In this document: piece by piece, positions 17,848 through 26,032 of the stretch | Numbering within the stretch: the first letter of the stretch is position 1 | Layout of the letters: every line of letters begins with the position of its first letter | NCBI GenBank assembly: GCA_003326205.1 | Contig: LWTK01000001.1 | Location: forward strand, 1-64,000 | Length of the DNA: 64,000 bases | Origin: Nostoc sp. ATCC 43529 | Lineage (GTDB): Bacteria > Cyanobacteriota > Cyanobacteriia > Cyanobacteriales > Nostocaceae | Reading direction: 5' to 3' | Made by a program: the position numbers and the translations under genes | Notes under the pieces: generated by a model | What the model was told of the DNA's origin: nothing | The model's input: the letters and a program-made list of their open reading frames with translations, nothing else | Database searches by the model: none

Positions 17848-18137
17848 TATAGTTTTATTGAGCAGTAACACTCACCGATTAATTTACAATTCTTAACTTT
17901 GAATTTTTCACGTAAAGTTTATTGTCATTTGAGTTCAACAGATTCTATCGACTGCTAGGCTTTTAATTAAGCAAAGCAAAGTTTGAGTCTAATTTTCATG
18001 TATCTCAACTGCTTAACAAAGCTTAAATTTACCATCGATAGAGTTAATTTCATACCGAATTAGTTATATTTTTAGGAATCTCCAAAAAACTATCTTCATC
18101 AACTACACAAATTCCACAAACAGAACTCTCAACTGCG

Positions 18138-18461
18138 ATGATTAATCATTACTCACTTCAATGGATTGAGGCATGGTGCCAAGAAAATGGCTGGACAGAT
18201 TTATTTGTCGAGCGGCGCAATAACTACTGGGCTTTTCCTCCGGGTTGTGTAATGCCAGAACCAATTCCTGTTCATGTTCTGAGATTGATTAAAGCCGAAA
18301 AAGGATTAACTTTTGAAGAACGATTGTGGTCTAGTTCAGCAGTAATTGGCACAATCTTTGCTGTTCTTTTTACCTTCTGGTTCCAGTCTCCGATGCCATT
18401 AGTTTTGGCTTTCGCTTTTAACGCGGTTACGGTGGCTCAATTGGAACTGGAGGATGCGTAA
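18138..18461 (+). CDS. Conserved cyanobacterial protein with membrane segments, unknown function
   Basis: The 107-residue product has a soluble N-terminal half (SLQWIEAWCQENGWTDLFVE and RNNYWAFPPGCVMPEPIP) and a C-terminal hydrophobic region (about 63-98) that could form two membrane helices, ending QLELEDA. The well-structured N-terminus and the following terminator support a real gene. I recall similar short proteins in other cyanobacteria but know no function. It stands alone. Confidence 0.7.
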   Translation: MINHYSLQWIEAWCQENGWTDLFVERRNNYWAFPPGCVMPEPIPVHVLRLIKAEKGLTFEERLWSSSAVIGTIFAVLFTFWFQSPMPLVLAFAFNAVTVAQLELEDA

Positions 18462-18486
18462 ATTTTTAATTTTGGGCTTTGGTGTT

Positions 18487-18524
18487 AAAACTGCTCTTGT
18501 TTACTTTGAACACGGGCAGTTTTT
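18487..18524 (+). terminator. Rho-independent terminator
   Basis: AAAACTGC and GCAGTTTT arms around a loop of about 20 bases, followed by T residues, lie 25 bases after the preceding stop codon. Confidence 0.65.
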
Positions 18525-18583
18525 AATTTAATAATTGGCAAACTGCTTTCGGTAGGTTGGGAGTAATCGACAAGGAACTATAT

Positions 18584-18772
18584 ATGGAAATATTAACGAG
18601 TTGGGAAAGAGAAGGTATCCAGAAATAACGAAGTGGAACTATTACTAAGATTTTAAAGCTGCGCTTTGGGGATATTGATTTTGATTTAGAAGGCATTATT
18701 CCTGCTTTGTTACAATTGTCCCCCGATGAATATATGGATTCACTCTTACCAGTTTACCGCGAGGAGTTTTAG
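18584..18772 (+). pseudogene. Remnant of a DUF4351-type C-terminal domain
   Basis: One frame reads MEILTSWEREGIQK, stop (TAA, codon 15), then resumes in the same frame with ITKILKLRFGDIDFDLEG and LLQLSPDEYMDSLLPVYREEF before a TAG. The pattern of an amphipathic R-FGDI helix followed by L-L-Q-LS-EQL resembles DUF4351, the tail of many cyanobacterial Rpn-type/PD-(D/E)xK proteins. The missing N-terminal part and the internal stop indicate a decayed copy. Confidence 0.5.
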
Positions 18773-18777
18773 ACACT

Positions 18778-19368
18778 CTAGTAGACTCTCGACTGTTGAC
18801 GATACATAACATCTGAGCGTAAAACATACTTTCGTCCTTGAACAACAGCAACACCTTCATGCACAAGTTCATGAACAAAACACAAAGCCATACCCGTGAC
18901 TGGAACCACAGTAATATTAGATAATTCTTTATAGTACCGAGGCGAAAGATGAAAACGGGTTTCACCTCCTTCAAAACCTTCATTTAGGTAAATCATGAAA
19001 GTTAACAGACTTTCCTCCCCATTCGGTCGCCGATAAGAACCGTCATGATGTATTGCAAATCTCTGTCCTGGATCATAGCGATAAAAACGAAAACGCTCAT
19101 TTAATCCTACTGCTTGCCATCTGCCAATGGTCTTAGGAATATAATCTGACACACGCTGCCATAAGTCAAAAGCCCATTGGTAATCATCGACGATAACACG
19201 CTCATTATTACGGATATCGGGACGCATTTGGAAACCTCGAATAGTACTGATCGGCGCATCTGTATAACCAATACTTTCAGTGAAATTAATATACTCAGCA
19301 CACTCTTGTGATAAAAGAATATTGTCTAAAGTAAAAATTTCGTTGTTAAGCAAATTTTTCTTGATCAT
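18778..19368 (-). CDS. 2-oxoglutarate/Fe(II) oxygenase, prolyl 4-hydroxylase-like
   Basis: The 196-residue protein has the double-stranded beta-helix pattern of P4H-like enzymes. RFRFYRYDPGQRFAIHHDGS holds the HxD iron ligands (His107, Asp109), and LTFMIYLNEGFEGGETRF is the core strand pair. The region MALCFVHELVHEGVAVVQGR gives the distal iron ligand His170, and KYVLRSDVMY carries the basic 2-oxoglutarate contact. It should hydroxylate a protein or small molecule using O2 and 2-oxoglutarate. It has no biosynthetic neighbours, so the substrate is unknown. All key residues are present. Confidence 0.88.
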   Translation of the reverse strand: MIKKNLLNNEIFTLDNILLSQECAEYINFTESIGYTDAPISTIRGFQMRPDIRNNERVIVDDYQWAFDLWQRVSDYIPKTIGRWQAVGLNERFRFYRYDPGQRFAIHHDGSYRRPNGEESLLTFMIYLNEGFEGGETRFHLSPRYYKELSNITVVPVTGMALCFVHELVHEGVAVVQGRKYVLRSDVMYRQQSRVY

Positions 19369-19635
19369 GGTTACAGCAGTTTGTAAACCAGTTTTTTAAA
19401 ATGTTTGGGGTCAACCAAATCGAGTGCAATAGCAATCAGAATTTGAAACAAGCAGAATAATCTTACTATTGAATGAACGTTAATTTAAATAAAACTTCAG
19501 TAGTAATCAGTAGCCCTGCGTGCGTTGTGCGCCCGCAAGCTTGAAGCGATCGCCCTTCGTCGCACAATTTGTACTGACTGAGTATTAATTTATATTAAAT
19601 TAGCAAGTTTTACATCATTGGTAAATAATGTTGTG
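19369..19635. other. Intergenic region, possible toxin-start remnant at its right end
   Basis: No intact gene. On the minus strand a 19-codon frame (MSGIDTTLFTNDVKLANLI, about 19590-19649) starts inside the last codons of the broken antitoxin. It may be the truncated start of its toxin, but I cannot identify it. Confidence 0.3.
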
Positions 19636-19848
19636 TCAATGCCACTCATCCCTAATTTGCTGGTGATACTCCAAGGGGTCTTGAGTTAGTTTAATTACAC
19701 CCGCATATGTGTTTAAATTTAATTCTTATTGTTGTAATTGATGAGCCTCTAATATCTTTTCGATTTGCTTCCAATCTTGATAATCAATCCAAACTGCTAC
19801 CGGACGCATGGTTTCATCAGTCACAATTTTTTTCTTAAAAGGTAGCAT
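19636..19848 (-). pseudogene. Broken small antitoxin-like gene with in-frame stop
   Basis: The minus-strand frame from the ATG at 19848 reads MLPFKKKIVTDETMRPVAV, continues with WIDYQDWKQIEKILEAHQ, and meets a TAA at codon 41. The same frame then continues without further stops (NTYAGVIKLTQDPLEYHQQ, ending IRDEWH) to a TGA at 19636, 71 codons in all. The arrangement is like the short cyanobacterial antitoxins of Phd/YefM-like type that end in a toxin-binding tail of this kind. The single nonsense codon separates the DNA-binding half from that tail. Identity is from pattern memory only. Confidence 0.6.
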
Positions 19849-19993
19849 TACTTTCTATATCAGATGCAATGTTTAGCTATCCGATCGCAACTTGAAAATA
19901 CAAATAAGTGAGTCTATCTTCACCTCAAAGTCCGATGTTTAGTATTAAAGGAGGACAATTAATTTGTCGCTTTACAATCTAGAATGCATTAAG

Positions 19994-20065
19994 TGGGCGA
20001 TACTGGATTTGAACCAGTGACCCCATCCGTGTGAAGGATGTGCGCTACCCCTGTGCTAATCGCCC
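19994..20065 (-). tRNA. tRNA-Val (anticodon CAC)
   Basis: The minus strand folds into a complete 72-base cloverleaf. It has a 7-bp acceptor stem (GGGCGAT / ATCGCCC), a D arm with GGGGTAGCGC, an anticodon stem CATCC / GGATG with loop TTCACAC (anticodon CAC), and a T arm with GGTTCAAATCC. The CCA end is not encoded. The anticodon reads GUG valine codons. Confidence 0.95.
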
Positions 20066-20301
20066 AAGACTCCGTATTATATCATAGCTGTTACAAAAAA
20101 ATTGCAGATTCTTAGTACCAAGAGAATAATTTATCAAATTCTAAGTGCGATCGCTCCCCCCAACACCTCAACACTAGCCACCAGAGTCACCGAAGCTTCA
20201 TTTCTTTAGTTTATCTAAAGTCGCATCTCAGTTCTCAAATTAGCTTCCTAAGATAGAAACAGCGACCATAAAGTTGCGACACATAACCCAACTAACAGCT
20301 A
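20066..20301. other. Upstream region of the fbp operon
   Basis: Contains the fbp leader and presumably its promoter. One HIP1-like GATCGC site is visible, but no clear -35/-10 pair can be assigned. Confidence 0.35.
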
Positions 20302-21372
20302 GTGGCTACGGAGAACACAAAAATGACTCAAGCGCCAGAATCTTTAGACTTGTCCGTCAACGACGCTACAGACAGAGCTTTAGATCGTGATTGTACAACT
20401 CTATCCCGTCACGTATTGCAGCAACTTCAAAGTTTTTCGGCAGATGCACAAGATTTGAGTGCGCTGATGAATCGTATCGCCCTGGCTGGCAAATTGATTG
20501 CTCGTCGCATGAGTCGGGCTGGTTTAATGGAAGGCGTTCTCGGATTCACTGGAGAAGTGAATGTGCAAGGTGAGTCCGTCAAAAAAATGGATGTGTATGC
20601 CAACGATGTCTTTATCTCAGTATTTAAGCAAAGCGGCTTAGTTTGTCGTCTAGCTTCTGAAGAAATGGAAAAACCCTACTACATCCCAGAAAATTGCCCC
20701 ATTGGGCGCTATACCTTGCTATATGACCCAATTGACGGTTCATCCAACACGGATATTAATCTCAGCTTAGGTTCCATTTTCGCCATTCGCCAACAAGAAG
20801 GAACTGATAGCGACCAGCAAGCAAGTGACCTCCTGGCCAACGGACGCAAGCAAATTGCTGCCGGATACATCCTCTATGGGCCTAGCACGATGCTAGTCTA
20901 TAGTATAGGTAAAGGCGTACATTCCTTTGTTCTCGACCCCAGCTTAGGTGAATTTATTCTTACAGAAGAAAATATCCGCATTCCTAACCACGGTGCTGTT
21001 TACAGCGTGAATGAGGGTAACTTCTGGCAGTGGGAAGAATCAATTAGAGAATACATCCGCTACGTTCACCGCACAGAAGGCTATACCGCTCGATATAGCG
21101 GGGCAATGGTGAGCGATATCCATAGAATTTTAGTTCAAGGTGGTGTATTTCTCTACCCAGGCACCATTCAAAAACCAGAAGGTAAATTGCGTTTGCTTTA
21201 TGAAACCGCACCTCTAGCGTTTTTGATTGAGCAAGCAGGCGGTCGTGCAACTACAGGGCTAGTAGATATCTTGGATGTAGTGCCGAAAAAACTGCATCAG
21301 CGCACACCTTTAATTATTGGTAGTAAAGAAGATGTCGCTAAAGTGGAGTCTTTTATTCAAAACGGTCATTAA
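20302..21372 (+). CDS. fbp: Fructose-1,6-bisphosphatase, class I
   Basis: The 356-residue protein shows the class I FBPase signature [17 protein letters not shown] (metal and phosphate binding), the conserved [13 protein letters not shown]-terminus, [14 protein letters not shown], and [20 protein letters not shown] with the catalytic Lys near the sugar phosphate. It removes the 1-phosphate of fructose-1,6-bisphosphate in the Calvin cycle and gluconeogenesis. The frame opens with GTG at 20302, and an ATG lies at codon 8; the start is therefore uncertain. It is the first gene of fbp-tal-zwf-opcA, an arrangement known from Nostoc, which feeds hexose phosphate into the oxidative pentose phosphate route that supports N2 fixation in heterocysts. 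Confidence 0.96.
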   Translation: MATENTKMTQAPESLDLSVNDATDRALDRDCTTLSRHVLQQLQSFSADAQDLSALMNRIALAGKLIARRMSRAGLMEGVLGFTGEVNVQGESVKKMDVYANDVFISVFKQSGLVCRLASEEMEKPYYIPENCPIGRYTLLYDPIDGSSNTDINLSLGSIFAIRQQEGTDSDQQASDLLANGRKQIAAGYILYGPSTMLVYSIGKGVHSFVLDPSLGEFILTEENIRIPNHGAVYSVNEGNFWQWEESIREYIRYVHRTEGYTARYSGAMVSDIHRILVQGGVFLYPGTIQKPEGKLRLLYETAPLAFLIEQAGGRATTGLVDILDVVPKKLHQRTPLIIGSKEDVAKVESFIQNGH

Positions 21373-21651
21373 ATGAGGATGAAAAAGCGTCAATAATGCA
21401 TTCAGATTTCATTAATTAAAGGTTAATCATGGTGATTTAGGATTGGGAATGCACAATAGCACTTCTTGAAAATAAATTAAGGATTATCTCAGCTGGCCGA
21501 TGCGATAAGTGATTGGCAACGGCACAATTCAAGAGTCACCATCAATAATCAACACCTAATAATCAACCGATGTTAACTGATAGCTGTTTGAGAATTTGAT
21601 GGATGCCAACTTCACTAGGAAACATCATACAGGAGTGAAACAAACTAGGTT
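21373..21651. other. fbp-tal spacer
   Basis: 279 bases without a gene. Since tal lies this far from fbp, the spacer may carry its own promoter for the tal-zwf-opcA part. A GGAG-type ribosome binding site precedes tal. Confidence 0.4.
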
Positions 21652-22818
21652 ATGGCAACCAATCATCTACTAGAAATTAAGCAATACGGTCAAAGTATCT
21701 GGATGGATAATTTGACCCGTGACATTATTCAATCAGGCGAACTCCGAGACTTAGTTGAAAATCAAGGAATTGCCGGGATAACTTCCAACCCAGCGATTTT
21801 TGAAAAAGCGATCGCTGGTAACGTCATTTATGATGCTGATATAGAAGCTGGAGTCCGCGCTGGCTTACCAACATACAAAATTTACGAATCGCTGATTTTT
21901 GCAGATATTCGTAGTGCGTGTGATATTTTACGCCCTGTTTATGAAGCCTCGAATAAACTCGATGGTTATGTGAGTATCGAAGTACCACCCACCATTGCCC
22001 ACGATACCCAAGCAACAATAGCCGAAGCTAGACGCTATTTCCAAGAAATTGACCGGGAAAATCTCATGGTTAAAATTCCTGGTACCGAAGCTGGTTTGCC
22101 AGCAGTAGAACAGGCGATCGCCGAAGGCATCAATGTTAACATTACATTGCTGTTTTCTGTAGAAAGCTACGTCAACACAGCTTGGGCGTATATTCGGGGA
22201 TTAGAAAAACGGGCTGGCGTTGGTAAAGATATCAGCAAAATAGCTTCAGTTGCCAGCTTCTTCCTCAGTCGGATCGATAACAACATCGACGCCAAAATAG
22301 ATGCTAAGTTGAAAAAAGGTGTTGATGATATTAATCTGGAAGCGAAGCTGAGAGCAGTGAAAGGAAAAGTAGCGATCGCTAACGCTAAGATAGCCTACCA
22401 AGAATACAAGAAAATCATCGAAAGCGATCGTTGGCAAGCCTTAGCAGCAAAAGGAGCCAAAGTACAGCGCCTACTGTGGGCTAGTACCAGCACCAAAAAC
22501 CCCAGCTACAGCGACGTGATGTATGTCGATGAGTTGATTGGCAAAGATACCGTGAACACCCTACCGCCAGCCACTATCAAAGCTTGTGCCGATCATTGTA
22601 ACGTAGGCGTTGGCGAAGCCGGCCGCACGCATCGCATAGAAACAGGAACAGAAGAAGCTTACAAGCTGATCGAAAACCTCAAAGACCCCGACATCAACAT
22701 TAATCTCGATACCGTAATGGATGAACTCTTAACTGAAGGTATTGACAAGTTCATCCAACCCTTCCAGTCCTTGATGAACTCTTTAGAAGAAAAAATCAAG
22801 GTATTGTCGCCAGTGTAG
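21652..22818 (+). CDS. tal: Transaldolase
   Basis: The 388-residue protein has the long-form transaldolase layout. SIWMDNLTRDIIQSGELRDL and GIAGITSNPAIFEKAI form the start of the barrel. YVSIEVPPTIAHDT is the second signature, and ENLMVKIPGTEAGLPAVEQA carries the Schiff-base lysine. NVNITLLFSVESYVNTAWAY and QRLLWASTSTKNPSYSDVMY complete the active site. It moves a dihydroxyacetone unit between sugar phosphates in the non-oxidative pentose phosphate pathway. It lies between fbp and zwf in the same direction. Confidence 0.96.
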   Translation: MATNHLLEIKQYGQSIWMDNLTRDIIQSGELRDLVENQGIAGITSNPAIFEKAIAGNVIYDADIEAGVRAGLPTYKIYESLIFADIRSACDILRPVYEASNKLDGYVSIEVPPTIAHDTQATIAEARRYFQEIDRENLMVKIPGTEAGLPAVEQAIAEGINVNITLLFSVESYVNTAWAYIRGLEKRAGVGKDISKIASVASFFLSRIDNNIDAKIDAKLKKGVDDINLEAKLRAVKGKVAIANAKIAYQEYKKIIESDRWQALAAKGAKVQRLLWASTSTKNPSYSDVMYVDELIGKDTVNTLPPATIKACADHCNVGVGEAGRTHRIETGTEEAYKLIENLKDPDININLDTVMDELLTEGIDKFIQPFQSLMNSLEEKIKVLSPV

Positions 22819-22947
22819 GGGCTGGGGAGTGGGGAGATGGGGAGATGGGGAGATGGGAATAATAACTCCTAACTCCTAACTCCTAACTCCTAACTCAGCA
22901 CTCCCCATACCTAATCCAAAATCCAAAATCTAACATCCAAAATTCCT
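22819..22947. repeat. Heptanucleotide tandem repeats in the tal-zwf spacer
   Basis: About four GGGGAGAT-type units (22830-22857) are followed by five AACTCCT units (about 22863-22897) and a CCAAAATC run. The same families occur at 25983, 26875 and 58325. They occupy nearly the whole 129-base spacer. Confidence 0.8.
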
Positions 22948-24477
22948 ATGGTCAGTCTGCTAGAAAATCCCTTGCGCGTTGGTCTGCAACAACAAGGGAT
23001 GCCCGAACCCCAAATTATAGTTATCTTTGGCGCTTCCGGTGACCTCACGTGGCGCAAACTAGTACCAGCACTTTTCAAATTGCGGCGAGAACGGCGCATT
23101 CCACCTGAAACTACCATCGTTGGTGTAGCACGTCGAGAGTGGAGCCACGAATACTTCCGCGAACAGATGCAAAAAGGGATGGAAGAGGCACATCCCGATG
23201 TCGATTTGGGGGAACTATGGCAAGACTTCTCTCAAGGTCTATTCTACTGTCCTGGCGATATCGACAAGCCCGAAAGTTATCAAAAACTGAAAACTTTATT
23301 AAGCGAACTAGACGAAAAGCGGGGCACGCGAGGCAATCGGATGTTTTACCTCTCCGTTGCCCCGGCATTCTTTCCCGAAGCAATTAGGCAGCTAGGAACT
23401 GCCGGGATGCTAGAAGATCCCTACAAACATCGTCTGGTAATTGAAAAACCCTTCGGTCGTGACTTGGCTTCCGCCCAAAGTCTCAACCAAGTAGTACAAA
23501 AATTTTGTAAAGAAAACCAAGTCTATCGTATTGACCACTACTTGGGTAAAGAAACAGTCCAGAATTTGCTGGTGTTTCGCTTCGCCAATGCGATTTTTGA
23601 ACCCTTGTGGAATCGGCAATTTGTTGACCACGTGCAAATTACTGTGGCAGAAACCGTGGGCGTGGAAGACCGCGCTGGTTACTATGAAAGCGCCGGCGCA
23701 CTACGGGATATGTTGCAAAACCATTTAATGCAACTTTACTGCCTGACAGCGATGGAAGCGCCCAACTCAATGGATGCCGACAGTATCCGTACAGAAAAAG
23801 TAAAAGTATTGCAAGCTACACGGTTAGCTGATGTCCACAATCTCTCACGTTCCGCAGTGCGCGGTCAATATAGTGCTGGCTGGATGAAAGGTCAACCAGC
23901 ACCAGGGTATCGGGAAGAACCAGGTGTGAATCCCCAATCTACAACACCCACCTATGTAGCGATGAAGTTTCTAGTTGATAACTGGCGCTGGCAGGGTGTT
24001 CCCTTCTACCTGCGGACAGGTAAGCGGATGCCGAAAAAAGTCAGTGAGATTTCCATCCACTTCCGCGACGTTCCTTCTCGGATGTTTCAATCCGCCGCGC
24101 AACAGAGAAACGCCAATATTTTGGCAATGCGGATTCAGCCGAACGAAGGAATTTCTTTGCGCTTTGATGTGAAAATGCCTGGTGCAGAATTCCGCACCCG
24201 TTCCGTGGATATGGACTTTAGTTATGGTTCCTTTGGCATCCAAGCAACTTCCGATGCTTACGATCGCCTTTTCCTTGATTGTATGATGGGCGATCAAACA
24301 TTATTCACCCGCGCCGACGAAGTAGAAGCAGCTTGGCAAGTAGTAACTCCAGCCCTTTCAGTTTGGGATGCACCCACAGACCCAACTACCATTCCCCAGT
24401 ACGAAGCAGGTACTTGGGAACCAACAGAAGCAGAATTATTAATTAACCAGGATGGCCGGCGTTGGCGCAGACTGTAA
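22948..24477 (+). CDS. zwf: Glucose-6-phosphate 1-dehydrogenase
   Basis: The 509-residue enzyme has the NADP-binding glycine motif ([19 protein letters not shown]), the active-site signature [15 protein letters not shown] with the substrate-binding His and Lys, and the EKPFGRDL motif with the conserved Lys. It oxidises glucose-6-phosphate to the lactone, making NADPH; in heterocysts this is the main source of reductant for nitrogenase. Several Cys residues (for example in FYCPGD and [10 protein letters not shown]) may take part in thioredoxin control known for cyanobacterial G6PDH. It is followed by its activator gene opcA. Confidence 0.98.
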   Translation: MVSLLENPLRVGLQQQGMPEPQIIVIFGASGDLTWRKLVPALFKLRRERRIPPETTIVGVARREWSHEYFREQMQKGMEEAHPDVDLGELWQDFSQGLFYCPGDIDKPESYQKLKTLLSELDEKRGTRGNRMFYLSVAPAFFPEAIRQLGTAGMLEDPYKHRLVIEKPFGRDLASAQSLNQVVQKFCKENQVYRIDHYLGKETVQNLLVFRFANAIFEPLWNRQFVDHVQITVAETVGVEDRAGYYESAGALRDMLQNHLMQLYCLTAMEAPNSMDADSIRTEKVKVLQATRLADVHNLSRSAVRGQYSAGWMKGQPAPGYREEPGVNPQSTTPTYVAMKFLVDNWRWQGVPFYLRTGKRMPKKVSEISIHFRDVPSRMFQSAAQQRNANILAMRIQPNEGISLRFDVKMPGAEFRTRSVDMDFSYGSFGIQATSDAYDRLFLDCMMGDQTLFTRADEVEAAWQVVTPALSVWDAPTDPTTIPQYEAGTWEPTEAELLINQDGRRWRRL

Positions 24478-24617
24478 ATAATTAGTCATTAGTCATTGGT
24501 CATTGGTCATTGGTCATTAGTAAAAAAATAAAAGATACCTAACAAATGACAAAGGACGAAGGACAAATAACTAATGACAAAATCTAAAATCCTTTCATCC
24601 AAAATCCAAAATTGACT
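24478..24617. repeat. GTCATTAGTCATTGGTCATT repeats in the zwf-opcA spacer
   Basis: About five direct GTCATTGGTCATT units (24485-24520) are followed by the complementary form ACAAATGACAAAGGACAAA (24541-24575), so the spacer can fold into a long hairpin. A CAAAATCC run precedes the opcA ATG. The same family is inserted inside cbiA. Confidence 0.75.
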
Positions 24618-25982
24618 ATGGCTCCCCAAGCTCCTACTATTTTTTCACTTCAAGCTCCGAAGGATATTTCACTCACAGAAATAGAAGCGGAACTGAATCA
24701 AATCTGGCAAAGTTACGGCATTACCGGCGAAGATGGTGGGCTTCCTGCTGCCACTCGCGCCACGACATTTACTTTAGTGGTTTACGAACCAGAAGAAACC
24801 CAGTATCTTTTAGCTACTTTAGGTTTTTATAACGGGCCACTAGATGGAATTTTAGGGCCTCAAATGGAAGCCGCCCTCCGGCAAGTACAGATAAAATATT
24901 CACTGCCAGAAACCGGAACCGCAACACCTGAAACCCTGGCTTTATTGCGAGAAGAATTTACCAAACGTCAGGGAAATGGAGCTAGCGGAGATAATGGTTC
25001 TTCCTATAACTTAAATGCCCCAAGCCCCAGGATAGCGGATGAAATTGCTCTGCGTAACCCCTGCCGGATTATTGCCCTGTTCCCCATTACTGGAGAAGAT
25101 GAAGGCGTTAAGGCTCAAGTTTCTGCTTATTGCCCCATTCAAAAGCAATCTTCAAGTACGCTGATTTGCTGCGAATACATCACTCTCAGTGGCACCGCTG
25201 CTGCCTTGGAACGCGTAGGCGGGATGATTCCAGCATTGTTGATTGGTGGCTTGCCCAAATTTCTTTGGTGGAAGGCAACACCAGACCCCAACAACACCTT
25301 ATTCAAGCGGCTGTCAGCAGTTTGCAATAACGTGATTGTGGATTCTTGCCGCTTTAACGAGCCAGAAAGCGACTTACTCCGCCTCCAAGAATTGGTGGAA
25401 ACTGGCGTTCCTCTAGCTGACTTGAACTGGCGTCGCCTCTCAGCATGGCAGGAATTGACAGCTGAAGCCTACGATGCACCCCACCGTCGTGCTGCTCTCA
25501 AAGAAATTGATAGAGTAACAATTGATTACGAAAAAGGCAACCCCGCACAAGCATTGCTGTTTTTAGGCTGGCTGGCAAGTCGGCTAGAATGGCTGCCAGT
25601 TTCCTATCAAAAGGAAAGCGGAGATTACGACATCAGCCGTATTCGCTTCCTTGCCAAAGACCAGCGACAAGTAGAAGCCGAGTTAGCCGGAGTTCCTGTT
25701 GCTGATGTCGGTGAAATTATTGGTGACTTGACTGCTATCCGCCTGAGTTCCACAAATCTCCAAGCAGATTGTGGTACAGTAATCTGCTCAGAAACCGGTG
25801 GTTGTATGCGGATGGAAACACACGGTGGTGCCCAAGCTGCGGGTCTGTTTCAACAAGTGAGTTCACTCTCGGAACAAAAGGCGGAAGCATTGCTGAGTCA
25901 GCAGGTGCAACGCTGGGGTCGCGAGTCACTTTTTGAAGAAAGTCTAGGAGTGATAGCGAAAACTTTTAAGATTGGAAGTTAA
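24618..25982 (+). CDS. opcA: OpcA, activator of glucose-6-phosphate dehydrogenase
   Basis: I place the start at the ATG at 24618 (MAPQAPTIFSLQAPKDISL), two codons after a TTG. The 454-residue protein has an OpcA N-terminal part (LTEIEAELNQIWQSYG), a peptidoglycan-binding-like helical insert (about 75-125, LGFYNGPLDGILGPQMEAAL), and the conserved C-terminal body (ALLIGGLPKFLWWKATPDPN, ADLNWRRLSAWQELTAEAYD, CMRMETHGG). OpcA binds G6PDH, helps its assembly and raises its activity, in a redox-dependent way. It closes the fbp-tal-zwf-opcA group. Confidence 0.96.
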   Translation: MAPQAPTIFSLQAPKDISLTEIEAELNQIWQSYGITGEDGGLPAATRATTFTLVVYEPEETQYLLATLGFYNGPLDGILGPQMEAALRQVQIKYSLPETGTATPETLALLREEFTKRQGNGASGDNGSSYNLNAPSPRIADEIALRNPCRIIALFPITGEDEGVKAQVSAYCPIQKQSSSTLICCEYITLSGTAAALERVGGMIPALLIGGLPKFLWWKATPDPNNTLFKRLSAVCNNVIVDSCRFNEPESDLLRLQELVETGVPLADLNWRRLSAWQELTAEAYDAPHRRAALKEIDRVTIDYEKGNPAQALLFLGWLASRLEWLPVSYQKESGDYDISRIRFLAKDQRQVEAELAGVPVADVGEIIGDLTAIRLSSTNLQADCGTVICSETGGCMRMETHGGAQAAGLFQQVSSLSEQKAEALLSQQVQRWGRESLFEESLGVIAKTFKIGS

Positions 25983-26032
25983 GAGTTAGGAGTTAGGAGT
26001 TATAATTCATAACTTCTCACTCTTAACTTTTC

